Source of the DNA: Chitinophaga qingshengii
GTDB lineage: Bacteria; Bacteroidota; Bacteroidia; Chitinophagales; Chitinophagaceae
Direction of reading: 5' to 3'
Length of the DNA stretch: 64,000 bases
NCBI RefSeq assembly: GCF_014529935.1
Contig: NZ_JACVFC010000006.1
Span: forward strand, 62,001-126,000
Below, piece after piece: positions 56,371 to 64,000 of this stretch. The notes below the pieces were generated by a model. It ran no database searches. It was not told where the DNA came from and saw nothing but the letters and a program-made list of their open reading frames with translations. The translations under genes and the position numbers were made by a program. Position 1 is the stretch's first letter, and each line of letters starts with the position of its first letter.

Positions 56371-56455
56371 CAGCCATTAGATCTTAGTAGTTAGCCTTTA
56401 ACCCTTCAAAAAATACTGTTAAGGCTAAAGGCTAACTACCAGGCGCTAATGGCTG
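56371..56455. repeat. Long imperfect hairpin between accB and accC
   Basis: CAGCCATTAG (56371-56380) pairs with CTAATGGCTG (56446-56455), and the next segment TAGTTAGCCTTTA pairs with TAAAGGCTAACTA, leaving a small loop. The 85-nt structure fills most of the gap inside the operon and has no T-tract. Confidence 0.6.
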
Positions 56456-56459
56456 TTTA

Positions 56460-56945
56460 TTACGGTTCTACTAAAAACAAAGGTTGATCGTATTCTACCG
56501 GAGTAGCGTCGTCAACAAGAACTTTGACGATCTTACCGCTAACTTCACTTTCGATTTCGTTGAATAACTTCATCGCTTCAATGATGCATACTACCTTACC
56601 GGCAGTTACTTCATCGCCTACATTGATGAATGGAGCTTTATCAGGTCCGGCAGAGCGGTAGAAGGTACCGATCATCGGAGATTTGATAGTGATCAGGTTA
56701 TCTGCTTTAGGAGCAGAAGGCGCAGCAGCGGGCGCTGTTGCGGCTGCGGGTGCCGGTGTAGCTGCCGGAGCTGCAGCTACTACCGTCTGAATAGGCGCTG
56801 CGGCCGCAGGAACAGTGATTACCTGTTGTACCTCGTTGTCTTTCTGTTTTATTGTAATCTTGAACTTGTCCTGCTCAATGCTCAGTTCACTGATATTTGA
56901 TTTGTTAATCATTTTTACCAGTTCCTGAATCTGTTTAAAGTCCAT
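56460..56945 (-). CDS. accB: Acetyl-CoA carboxylase, biotin carboxyl carrier protein
   Basis: 161 residues from MDFKQIQELVKMINK at 56945; the longer frame reads through the gap after efp. An N-terminal helical part, an Ala/Pro linker (residues 47-80) and a C-terminal biotinyl domain with EAMKLFNE, where Lys126 carries biotin. It shuttles carboxybiotin between AccC and the carboxyltransferase. Part of an efp-accB-accC group on the minus strand. Confidence 0.96.
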   Translation of the reverse strand: MDFKQIQELVKMINKSNISELSIEQDKFKITIKQKDNEVQQVITVPAAAAPIQTVVAAAPAATPAPAAATAPAAAPSAPKADNLITIKSPMIGTFYRSAGPDKAPFINVGDEVTAGKVVCIIEAMKLFNEIESEVSGKIVKVLVDDATPVEYDQPLFLVEP

Positions 56946-57053
56946 GTAGACAGTTTTTGGTTTATAATTTATGAACGTATATGGTCCTTTACCGGACAAC
57001 CGGGGCCGCCTTGAGGGCAGCCCGCTATCCAATAAATAATTTCAGAAAATGAA

Positions 57054-57620
57054 TTATGCTTTTACTCTCTCGATGTATTCACCGGTTTTGGTATTCACAC
57101 GGATTTGTTCTCCCTCGTCCACAAACAGCGGCACCATTACGGTAGCGCCTGTCTCTACAGTAGCAGGTTTTAAAGTACGGGTTGCGGTGTCACCTTTTAC
57201 ACCCGGTTCGGAATAAGTGACGGTTACCACAATCTTGTCAGGCAGTTCTACCGACATGTATTGTTCGGTTTCAGTATTGATCTGAACAGCTACTTCCTGT
57301 CCTTCTTTCAGAAACTGAGGCGCGTCGATAGACTGTTCAGGCATAGCGATCTGCTCAAAAGTTTCGTTGTCCATGAAGTTATAACCGGTGTCATCCTTAT
57401 ATAAATACTGGAATGCTTTTTTCTCGATGCGAACCGGGAAAATGGTATCACCAGAGTTCCAGGTATGCTCTATAGAACGGCTATTGTCAACGCCCTTCAA
57501 TTTAGCCCAAACTTTTGCTGCAGCACGGGCGGTTTTGTTTTGACCAAACTCTACAACAGAATACAAACTGTTATCCAGCTTGATGATTAATCCTGTTCTG
57601 ATATCTGCGGTGGTAGCCAT
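57054..57620 (-). CDS. efp: Elongation factor P
   Basis: 188 residues, full length with the three beta-barrel domains (the C-terminal block EPGVKGDTATRTLKPATVETG is the EF-P signature). EF-P helps the ribosome through polyproline stretches. The loop in domain I, which in E. coli carries the modified Lys34 within PGKG, here reads GQNKTARAA (residues 26-34), with Lys29 or Arg32 as the possible tip. No epmA or earP gene is nearby. First gene of the efp-accB-accC group. Confidence 0.96.
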   Translation of the reverse strand: MATTADIRTGLIIKLDNSLYSVVEFGQNKTARAAAKVWAKLKGVDNSRSIEHTWNSGDTIFPVRIEKKAFQYLYKDDTGYNFMDNETFEQIAMPEQSIDAPQFLKEGQEVAVQINTETEQYMSVELPDKIVVTVTYSEPGVKGDTATRTLKPATVETGATVMVPLFVDEGEQIRVNTKTGEYIERVKA

Positions 57621-57662
57621 AAATTAGGTTACTGATTTTAAGTTAAAAATTTATACGGATTG

Positions 57663-57695
57663 CAAAAGTAGAAATTTTTGCATATGAACGAACAA
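57663..57695 (-). promoter_or_regulatory. Promoter of efp-accB-accC
   Basis: TTG (57695-57693), 22-nt spacer, TACTTTTG (57670-57663); leader of about 40 nt. Confidence 0.55.
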
Positions 57696-57811
57696 CTAAT
57701 TCCTAAAATTAGGCAGATTCGTCTCTTTTCGGCTCAATTTTCGTCTTTTTTCTCCAATAAATGACATTAAAGGCCTAAATTGAATTTTAAAACAAGCAAA
57801 TTTACACCAGT

Positions 57812-58306
57812 ATGCGTAAGCTTTTATTATTTGTATTGTGTTGTGTACCAATGTTCCTGAAGGCTCAAAGTACTACCCCCACCAAACCTGCTTACCTGCA
57901 GTATCCGATCGTACCTGCCTTTCCCCTCACCCTGCCGGATGGCCACACCATTACCAAAAATGACCTCCGCAAGAATGAAAAAGTGATGATGTTCGTTTTC
58001 AGTGTAGATTGTGACCACTGTAAACACCTGACGGAAGAAGTGCTGAAAAACATCGATAAATTCAAAAAGACCCAGATCCTGATGGTAACACCCTTCAAGG
58101 TAGAGCAAATGAAGGAATATTATGATCATTATAATATCAAAAACTACCCCAATATTATTATGGCCAGCGAACCTACCCGGCAGATCATGTACTTCTATGA
58201 CCTCCACTACTTCCCCGGCCTCTATTTGTATGATAAAAAACAACAGTTTATCAAAGGATTCGAAGGCACGGTAAAACTGGATTCCCTGGTGCATTACCTG
58301 AAGTAA
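57812..58306 (+). CDS. Secreted thioredoxin-fold protein
   Basis: 164 residues. Signal peptide (LLLFVLCCVPMFLKAQS), then a TlpA/peroxiredoxin-like fold with FVFSVDCDHCKHLTEE; Cys67 and Cys70 form the CxxC redox pair. YNIKNYPNIIMASEPT supplies the strand before the cis-proline region and FPGLYLYDKKQQFIKGFEG the next strand. It probably exchanges thiols and disulfides in the periplasm; the client is unknown. Monocistronic, 87 bp before mdh. Confidence 0.82.
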   Translation: MRKLLLFVLCCVPMFLKAQSTTPTKPAYLQYPIVPAFPLTLPDGHTITKNDLRKNEKVMMFVFSVDCDHCKHLTEEVLKNIDKFKKTQILMVTPFKVEQMKEYYDHYNIKNYPNIIMASEPTRQIMYFYDLHYFPGLYLYDKKQQFIKGFEGTVKLDSLVHYLK

Positions 58307-58345
58307 ATAGTGTCTGTGCGGCCGCCGGATCTGATCCCGAATCAT

Positions 58346-58353
58346 TACATTTG
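58346..58353 (+). promoter_or_regulatory. -7 box of the mdh promoter
   Basis: TACATTTG, 40 nt before the ATG; -33 element not clear. Confidence 0.45.
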
Positions 58354-58393
58354 TTTATTATAATCATTCTTCACTTTTAAAGCTAACGACAAG

Positions 58394-59335
58394 ATGAAAG
58401 TTACAGTAGTAGGAGCTGGAAATGTGGGCGCGACCTGCGCCAATGTGCTGGCCCATAGAGATTTTCTGCAGGAAGTGGTTTTATTGGATATTAAAGAAGG
58501 AACAGCTGAAGGAAAGGCGCTGGACACTTGGCAACAGGCACCCATTGATTATTACAGTACCAAAGTGACAGGCGTCACCAATGACTATGCTAAAACAGCC
58601 AACAGCGACGTGGTAGTGATCACATCCGGGCTTCCCCGCAAACCCGGTATGAGCCGCGATGACCTGATTTCTACCAACGCCAACATTGTGAAGTCAGTTA
58701 CCGAAAATATTACCAAACACTCTCCGGACGCGATTATCATTGTTGTCAGCAATCCGCTGGACGTCATGACATACTGCGCTTACCTGACGGCGAAGAAAGA
58801 CAGCTCCAAAGTATTCGGTATGGCCGGTATCCTCGATACTGCCCGCTACCGCGCTTTCCTGGCAGATGAAATCGGATGTTCCCCTAAAGATATTCAGGCC
58901 ATCCTGATGGGCGGCCATGGCGATACCATGGTGCCACTCCCCCGCTATACCACCGTAGGCGGTATCCCGGTAACAGAACTGGTGGCCGCCGATAAACTCG
59001 AGGCTATCATCCAACGCACCAAAGTGGGTGGTGGCGAAATCGTGAACCTGCTGGGCACTTCTGCCTGGTACGCTCCCGGCGCAGCAGCAGCCCAAATGGT
59101 AGAAGCGATCGTTAAAAACGAAAAACGCATCTTCCCTGTGTGCGCATGGCTCACCGGTGAATATGGCCTGAAAGACATCTACCTCGGCGTTCCCGTAGTA
59201 CTGGGTAAAAACGGTATCGAAAAAATACTGGAACTGCAACTCAATGCCGACGAAAAAGCACTGCTCAATACTTCTGCCCAACACGTGAAAGAAGTAATGG
59301 ACGTTTTGGATAAAATGCAGTCTGCTACTGCTTAA
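58394..59335 (+). CDS. mdh: Malate dehydrogenase
   Basis: 313 residues of the LDH-like MDH type. NAD-binding VVGAGNVGATCAN, substrate arginines in LPRKPGMSRDDL, NPLDVMTYCAYL, the third substrate Arg in GILDTARYR and the catalytic His in GGHGDTMVPL. The double Arg in RKPGMSR fits malate rather than lactate. It oxidises malate to oxaloacetate in the citric acid cycle. Own promoter and terminator. Confidence 0.96.
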   Translation: MKVTVVGAGNVGATCANVLAHRDFLQEVVLLDIKEGTAEGKALDTWQQAPIDYYSTKVTGVTNDYAKTANSDVVVITSGLPRKPGMSRDDLISTNANIVKSVTENITKHSPDAIIIVVSNPLDVMTYCAYLTAKKDSSKVFGMAGILDTARYRAFLADEIGCSPKDIQAILMGGHGDTMVPLPRYTTVGGIPVTELVAADKLEAIIQRTKVGGGEIVNLLGTSAWYAPGAAAAQMVEAIVKNEKRIFPVCAWLTGEYGLKDIYLGVPVVLGKNGIEKILELQLNADEKALLNTSAQHVKEVMDVLDKMQSATA

Positions 59336-59353
59336 ACCTGTATCCCAACACAT

Positions 59354-59402
59354 AACGGATTACAGCAACCGAATTTTTTTCGCTGCTGTAATCCGTTGTT
59401 AT
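59354..59402 (+). terminator. Terminator after mdh
   Basis: Perfect 14-bp stem AACGGATTACAGCA / TGCTGTAATCCGTT with a T-rich loop and a GTTATTTTAT tail. Confidence 0.8.
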
Positions 59403-59473
59403 TTTATAAATCCACGGGAAAAATACCGGCATCTCCCCTCATGCTAATGTTAACTAGTGTTAAAAAAGATTCG

Positions 59474-59481
59474 TAATTTTG
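59474..59481 (+). promoter_or_regulatory. -7 box of the MarR-type gene
   Basis: TAATTTTG matches the consensus, about 85 nt before the ATG at 59566; no good -33. Confidence 0.4.
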
Positions 59482-59565
59482 ATTACAAGCCTGCGTAAAC
59501 TGGTATAAATGAAATACTTCCAAATCTAAAACGGGCACCATTTCGCTAACTCATAGCAACAGCGT

Positions 59566-60027
59566 ATGTCAAATCTCGAAAAGCTCATCACACAAAAAAA
59601 TTTCGGCGATGAATATCAGCGGGGACTCGTGAGCCTCATCTTTGTGGGTAACTGGATCGCCTCCCGCCATCAGCAGTTTTTCAAACGTTATGACATCACC
59701 ATGCAGCAGTATAATATACTGCGCATCCTTCGCGGACAACACCCCAAAGCAGCCAGTATCAACGTACTCAAGGACCGTATGCTCGACAAAATGAGCGATG
59801 TGTCCCGCCTCGTGGAAAGGCTCCGCAAAACAGACCTGGTGGAACGTAAAAGCTGTGAATTGGACAGAAGAGCGGTAGACGTGAAAATTACCATCAAAGG
59901 CATGGAACTACTCAGCGCCATCGACGCGGAACTCTCCCAGTTAAATGACATCTTCAAAGCACTCAACGAAAAGGAAATCAGCCAGCTGAATAAACTGCTG
60001 GACAAAATGCTGGAAGCCTACCACTAA
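59566..60027 (+). CDS. MarR-family transcriptional regulator
   Basis: 153 residues. Helical dimerisation ends flank a winged helix-turn-helix: YDITMQQYNILRILRGQ, SINVLKDRMLDKMSDVSRLVERL (recognition region) and the wing RKSCELDRRAVDVKITIKG. MarR proteins repress genes for stress response or efflux and are released by small ligands. Its end overlaps the convergent MFS transporter gene by 4 bp. Whether it controls that transporter is not shown by the sequence. Confidence 0.9.
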   Translation: MSNLEKLITQKNFGDEYQRGLVSLIFVGNWIASRHQQFFKRYDITMQQYNILRILRGQHPKAASINVLKDRMLDKMSDVSRLVERLRKTDLVERKSCELDRRAVDVKITIKGMELLSAIDAELSQLNDIFKALNEKEISQLNKLLDKMLEAYH

Positions 60028-61259
60028 AGCTCTTCCAGGTAGTTCAGGTCTTTCCCGAACGTTTCCTCAATATTCCAGGCTGCTACCATGGCAGCACCAA
60101 TGCATACTACCGCTACCACCGCACCGCTTTGCAGAAAGGTGAAATAGCGCTGCACCTGTACAAACAACAGGGATATCAGCGGCAACATACCCCGTGCAAA
60201 ATTGGGCACCGTAGTGGCCACGGTTGCCCGTAAATTGGTACCAAAACTTTCGGCTGCAATAGTCACAAAAATGGCCCAGAAACCAACGCTGAAACCGAGG
60301 ATAAAACATACCGTGTAAAATACCCAGACAGGGGCGCCGAACATATTCAGGTAAACGGCCACCATGGCGCCTGTCAGCACCAGGAATAACAACATTACCT
60401 TACGCCTGCTTTGCCATAACTGGCTCATAAAACCGGATGAAAAATCACCCAAGACAAGCCCTGCATAAGTGAAAGCCACTGCATCACCCGGACTGATAGC
60501 ACCGGCAACATTCATTTCTTTCGCAAACTTATTGGAAAAAGCAATCAGGATTCCTACCACAAACCAGGTAGGCGCACCCAACAGAATACATTTCAGATAC
60601 TTCAGAAACCGCTCCTTACTGGTAAACAATGCCAGGAAACTCCCCCTCGTAGTAGCAGATGTCCTGACGGCATTAAACATATGCGATTCCATTACACTCA
60701 CCCGTAATACCAGTAAACAAAGGCCCAGCCCGCCACCGATAAAATAACAGATACGCCAGTCGCCCACCAGTTTTGCGATCAGATTGGCGGCGACAGCGCC
60801 CGAAACCCCCACAGTAGCCACAATCATGGTACCATAGCCTCTTTTTTCTTTCGGCAGAATTTCCGACACCAGCGTAATACCCGCTCCCAGTTCACCTGCC
60901 AGACCAAAGCCGGCAACAAAACGCCATAACACATATCCGTTGATACCGTGTACAAAACCATTGGCAATATTGGCGACGGAGTAAATAAGAATAGACCCGA
61001 ACAATACGCTTAAACGTCCTTTTTTGTCGCCGATAATACCCCATACAATGCCGCCTATCAACAAGCCGAGCATCTGGATATTAATCAACAGCAGACCGGC
61101 GCCGGCGTCAATTTCGTTTTGCGGCAATCCCAGCTCTTTCAGGCTGGGTACCCGTACAATCGTAAATAACAGCAAATCGTAGATATCTACGAAATAACCC
61201 AGTGATGCAACGATCACTGCAATGTTAAAGATAGAAGCAGAGCGGCTATCAGTTTTCAT
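60024..61259 (-). CDS. MFS transporter
   Basis: 411 residues with 12 predicted membrane helices. The loop between helices 2 and 3, GGIVWGIIGDKKGRLSVLFGS, carries the MFS signature GxxxDxxGR (here GIIGDKKGR). YFVDIYDLLLFTIV in helix 1 is typical of the sugar/metabolite:H+ symporter group (MHS-like). The substrate is unknown. Its upstream side has a separate terminator of the DedA gene, and its end overlaps the convergent MarR gene by 4 bp. Confidence 0.9.
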   Translation of the reverse strand: MKTDSRSASIFNIAVIVASLGYFVDIYDLLLFTIVRVPSLKELGLPQNEIDAGAGLLLINIQMLGLLIGGIVWGIIGDKKGRLSVLFGSILIYSVANIANGFVHGINGYVLWRFVAGFGLAGELGAGITLVSEILPKEKRGYGTMIVATVGVSGAVAANLIAKLVGDWRICYFIGGGLGLCLLVLRVSVMESHMFNAVRTSATTRGSFLALFTSKERFLKYLKCILLGAPTWFVVGILIAFSNKFAKEMNVAGAISPGDAVAFTYAGLVLGDFSSGFMSQLWQSRRKVMLLFLVLTGAMVAVYLNMFGAPVWVFYTVCFILGFSVGFWAIFVTIAAESFGTNLRATVATTVPNFARGMLPLISLLFVQVQRYFTFLQSGAVVAVVCIGAAMVAAWNIEETFGKDLNYLEEL

Positions 61260-61295
61260 GTGGAATTGGTTGATAAAATCAATAACAGTTAAAAT

Positions 61296-61326
61296 AAAAA
61301 AAGGGCTGCAAATGAGCCCTTTTTTA
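61296..61326 (-). terminator. Terminator after the DedA gene
   Basis: AAAAAAGGGCT / AGCCCTTTTTT with a 9-nt loop; downstream of DedA on the minus strand. Confidence 0.85.
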
Positions 61327-61333
61327 AAAAATA

Positions 61334-62020
61334 TTATAAAGTAGTATCGGATGCTTTGCCAACCTCTGACTGGTCATGCTCCGGATGATGTTTCACTTTT
61401 CCGGAGAGCAGTTTAATAATTACCGGTAGTGTCGTAATCAGGATGATCACCAGGATAATCAGTTCGAGGTGATTTTTAAGATTCGGGAAAAATTTGTCCA
61501 GGTAATGACCGGCCAGCATCATGGAGAATACCCAGGAGAAGGAACCGATCACGTTAAACAGCATGAATTTCTTTTTGTCCATGTCTACCACGCCGGCCAC
61601 AATAGGGGCAAACGTACGGATGATGGGCAGGAAACGGGCCAGGAAGATAGCGCCGCCACCGTATTTCACAAAGAAATCATGTGCCTGGTGTAAATGTTTT
61701 TTCTTGAAGAAAAAGGTATCTTTTTTCTTAAATAACAGCGGGCCGGATTTTTTACCAAACCAGAAGCCTACCATGTTACCTAATACGCCGGCAATAGCAA
61801 TCAGCAGCATCACTACAAAAAACGGCATGTCAAAGAAACTCTTACAGAGGTCTTCACTGTAAATACCTGCCACAAAGAGCAGGGAATCGCCGGGGAGGAA
61901 GAAGCCAATAAATAAACCGGTTTCCGCAAAAATAATCGCCAGTAACAGGTACAGGCCACCATGTTCAATAATCCACGAGGGGTTAATGAGGTGTTTAAAA
62001 AACTCTAAAATCTGGTCCAT
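61334..62020 (-). CDS. DedA family membrane protein
   Basis: 228 residues. EHGGLYLLLAIIFAETGLFIGFFLPGDSLLF is the DedA entry region (shown only in part: FAETGLFIGFFLPGDSLL), with the conserved Glu and the FLPGDS motif, and FLARFLPIIRTFAPIVAG carries the paired arginines. DedA proteins are proposed to flip phospholipids or undecaprenyl phosphate and depend on proton motive force. The basic cytoplasmic loop GPLLFKKKDTFFFKKKHLH is notable. Downstream of the symporter gene by 48 bp. Confidence 0.92.
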   Translation of the reverse strand: MDQILEFFKHLINPSWIIEHGGLYLLLAIIFAETGLFIGFFLPGDSLLFVAGIYSEDLCKSFFDMPFFVVMLLIAIAGVLGNMVGFWFGKKSGPLLFKKKDTFFFKKKHLHQAHDFFVKYGGGAIFLARFLPIIRTFAPIVAGVVDMDKKKFMLFNVIGSFSWVFSMMLAGHYLDKFFPNLKNHLELIILVIILITTLPVIIKLLSGKVKHHPEHDQSEVGKASDTTL

Positions 62021-62068
62021 GCTAAATAATTCTGTTCAGAATCGGTAAAATAAGAATAAAACTGTTAT

Positions 62069-63385
62069 CTATTTGTTAACTAAAAGTTCCGCGTCATCGC
62101 CATCTCCCAGCTTATTCTCCCATTTAGATACCACCGCAGTAGCCATTGCATTACCGATTACGTTGGTAGCAGAACGGCCCATATCCAGCAGGTGATCCAC
62201 TCCCAGCAGCAGTAAGAGGCCCGCTTCCGGAATGTGGAACATGGACAGGGTACCGGCAATTACCACGAGGGAGGCTCTCGGTACACCGGCAATACCCTTA
62301 CTGGTGATCATCAATACCAACAGCATGGTAATCTGTTGTTCAATGCTCAGCGGCATCTCATAAGCCTGTGCAATAAACAGGCTCGCGAATGTCATATACA
62401 TCATAGAGCCATCCAGGTTAAAGGAATAGCCCAGGGGTAATACAAAACTTACAATACGGTTGTCGCAGCCGAACTTCTCCAGCTCCGCCATGGTACGCGG
62501 ATAAGCCGCTTCACTGCTGGCAGTACCGAAAGCCAGTAACAACGGATCTTTAATACCGGCCAGCAGGCGGAATACCCGTTTGCCCAGTATTAGCCATCCT
62601 ACCAATCCGATCACGATCCATAGACTGAACAAGCCGGCATAAAACTGAATAATAAATTTACCATACACGATCAGCACCGAAAGCCCTTTGGTAGCGATAA
62701 TAGCAGCCATGGCGCCAAATACCGCGAAAGGGGCGAAGTTCATCACAAAGCCGGTCACTTTCAGCATGATATGCGCCACGCTATCCATCAGCTTAACCAC
62801 CGGCTGCGCTTTTTCACCGATAGCAGCAGCAGCCACGCCAAAGAAGATAGCGAATATCACAATTTGCAGGATTTCGTTTCTGGCCATCGCATCTATCACA
62901 CTATCAGGCACCACGTGATGGAAAAAGCCTCTCAGGGTCATATCTGCCTTGGCAATGCCGGTACTGGCGTGTGTATCCGGCAGCGGCAACTTCAGCGATA
63001 CGCCGGGTTGCATAATATTCACCAGTATCAGACCCAGGAACAATGATACAAAGGTTGCACTGATAAACCACAGCATGGTTTTACCACCTACACGGCCTAC
63101 CGCTTTGATATCACCCATTTTAGCCACGCCTACTACCAGGGTGGAAAACACCAGCGGGGCGATGATCATTTTTACCAGTCGCAGGAAAATATCTGTCAGG
63201 ATAGAGATCCGGTCCGCAAATACTTCCGGAGGAGTCAGGGGAGCCTTTGCGGCAGCTGTGGCGGCAGTTTTTACCACCTCACCGGCAGGGGCGCCATAAG
63301 CTAACCAAACACCATAACCGGTAGCGATACCTACCACCATGGCAATAAAAATGAACAGCGTAAGCTTATTGGATGATTTCTTCAT
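62069..63385 (-). CDS. Dicarboxylate/amino acid:cation symporter (DAACS family)
   Basis: 438 residues from MKKSSNKLTLFIFIAMVVG at 63385; a longer frame extends into the intergenic region without a signal. Hallmarks of the Glt/DctA family are the serine-rich GTASSEAAYPRTMAEL (HP1), GYSFNLDGSMMYMTF (TM7, NxDG) and the HP2 KGIAGVPRASLVVIAGTL. It imports glutamate, aspartate or C4-dicarboxylates with H+ or Na+. Divergent from an amino-acid permease gene; the DedA gene follows. Confidence 0.93.
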   Translation of the reverse strand: MKKSSNKLTLFIFIAMVVGIATGYGVWLAYGAPAGEVVKTAATAAAKAPLTPPEVFADRISILTDIFLRLVKMIIAPLVFSTLVVGVAKMGDIKAVGRVGGKTMLWFISATFVSLFLGLILVNIMQPGVSLKLPLPDTHASTGIAKADMTLRGFFHHVVPDSVIDAMARNEILQIVIFAIFFGVAAAAIGEKAQPVVKLMDSVAHIMLKVTGFVMNFAPFAVFGAMAAIIATKGLSVLIVYGKFIIQFYAGLFSLWIVIGLVGWLILGKRVFRLLAGIKDPLLLAFGTASSEAAYPRTMAELEKFGCDNRIVSFVLPLGYSFNLDGSMMYMTFASLFIAQAYEMPLSIEQQITMLLVLMITSKGIAGVPRASLVVIAGTLSMFHIPEAGLLLLLGVDHLLDMGRSATNVIGNAMATAVVSKWENKLGDGDDAELLVNK

Positions 63386-63520
63386 GCAACGCCAGGATTT
63401 TTTCTTCTTTAAAAAATTTAATAATTGTTGTAACCGGAAAATTTCCCAAAAATAAGGTTCTGCCGGTACAAATAAGCGTTTCCGGGCAAAATAAAAGTAT
63501 CCTGTATAGATTTTAGATAT

Positions 63521-63528
63521 TATATTTG
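63521..63528 (+). promoter_or_regulatory. -7 box of the amino acid permease gene
   Basis: TATATTTG, about 65 nt upstream of the ATG at 63595; -33 not clear. Confidence 0.4.
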
Positions 63529-63594
63529 ACGGATCGACATACAACACAACAGAACTAAACTACCTTAAAACATCAACCACAACTTTTCTTTTGT

Positions 63595-64000
63595 ATGGGT
63601 CTTTTATTTTCCAGAACCAAGTCTTTAAGTCAGCTCATGAACGAAGCGAGCGAGTCAGAGAAAGGACTGAAACGATCTCTATCGGCTACTAACCTGGTGG
63701 CTTTGGGTATCGGCGCTATCATCGGCGCAGGTCTGTTTTCCCTGACTGGTCTGGCAGCAGCCAACAATGCCGGTCCCGCTGTTACTATCTCCTTCCTCGT
63801 AGGCGCCATTGGTTGCGCTTTTGCAGGTTTATGCTATGCCGAATTTGCCTCCATGATTCCTATTGCCGGTAGCGCCTATACTTACTCCTATGCTACCATG
63901 GGAGAATTCATGGCCTGGATCATCGGATGGGACCTGGTGCTGGAATACGCACTAGGCGCGGCTACCGTAGCCATCAGCTGGTCGCAGTACCTGGTAAAAT
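63595..64000 (+). CDS. Amino acid permease, APC superfamily (3' end outside window)
   Basis: The ATG at 63595 opens a frame that runs to the window edge (135 residues). After a short cytoplasmic start (MNEASESEKGLKRSL) the first helix has LVALGIGAIIGAGLFSLTGL, the APC sequence that binds the substrate backbone. Further helices follow (GPAVTISFLVGAIGCAFAGL, MAWIIGWDLVLEYALGAATV), and EFASMIPIAGSAYTYSYATM is typical of the cationic amino acid transporter subgroup. Substrate not determinable from this part. Confidence 0.9.
   Translation, partial: MGLLFSRTKSLSQLMNEASESEKGLKRSLSATNLVALGIGAIIGAGLFSLTGLAAANNAGPAVTISFLVGAIGCAFAGLCYAEFASMIPIAGSAYTYSYATMGEFMAWIIGWDLVLEYALGAATVAISWSQYLVK

Noticed and set aside
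63386..63547. 54-codon N-terminal extension of the symporter
   Set aside because: It reads through promoter-like AT-rich DNA; MKKSSNKLTLF is the usual start of the family.

Overview
The window comes from a Bacteroidota chromosome, most likely a Chitinophaga-like member of the Chitinophagaceae. The reasons are a SusC/SusD pair, many lipoproteins and outer-membrane barrels, a GLPGLI/DUF4412-type protein, a type III glutamine synthetase, a PafA-type phosphatase, the RDD/SpoIIM/DUF4129/DUF4350/MoxR/DUF58 locus, the near absence of Shine-Dalgarno sequences, and repeated matches to the Bacteroidota promoter TTG-N17..23-TAnnTTTG. Base composition is fairly even at roughly half G+C. I see no prophage, insertion sequence, tRNA, rRNA operon or CRISPR array. 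The genus assignment is an inference from gene content.

Layout. 1-4.2 kb: a SusD lipoprotein (cut by the window edge) and its SusC transporter. 4.7-7.5 kb: a secreted helix-hairpin-helix protein overlapping a small outer-membrane-type protein. 7.6-12.4 kb: deoxynucleoside kinase and trpS, then gatC, an ABC ATPase, a cobalamin adenosyltransferase, riboflavin synthase and a secreted unknown. 12.4-18.6 kb: a tightly packed five-gene MoxR/DUF58/SpoIIM operon with a divergent RDD gene. 18.7-22.5 kb: a DUF5684-type membrane protein, the SRP RNA behind a very good promoter, a short transaldolase, glpK and glpF. 22.9-34.8 kb: type II NADH dehydrogenase, a DUF5103 gene pair, a LolE-like permease, an operon of RNA methyltransferase plus two uncharacterised secreted proteins, a BamA/TamA-like protein and truB. 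34.9-45.1 kb: methyltransferase, aroE, a ComA-type phosphosulfolactate synthase, TPR protein, small secreted proteins, enoyl-CoA hydratase, PafA phosphatase and an alpha-oxoamine synthase. 45.7-49.1 kb: PepSY membrane protein plus TonB-dependent receptor, probably iron uptake. 49.2-64 kb: purL, GSIII, a lipoprotein, efp-accB-accC, a thioredoxin-fold protein, mdh, MarR/MFS, DedA, a dicarboxylate-type symporter and the start of an amino-acid permease.

Most genes are housekeeping or envelope genes. The points most worth a second look are: (1) a ComA homologue and an alpha-oxoamine synthase within 8 kb, which could serve sulfonolipid synthesis; (2) an overlapping pair of uncharacterised secreted proteins downstream of an RNA methyltransferase; (3) several promoters whose -7 box lies only 3-7 nt from the ATG, suggesting leaderless mRNAs; (4) several intergenic inverted repeats that look like small interspersed elements; and (5) an EF-P whose modification loop lacks the usual PGKG/PGRG tip. 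No single region is clearly a new defence or mobile system.
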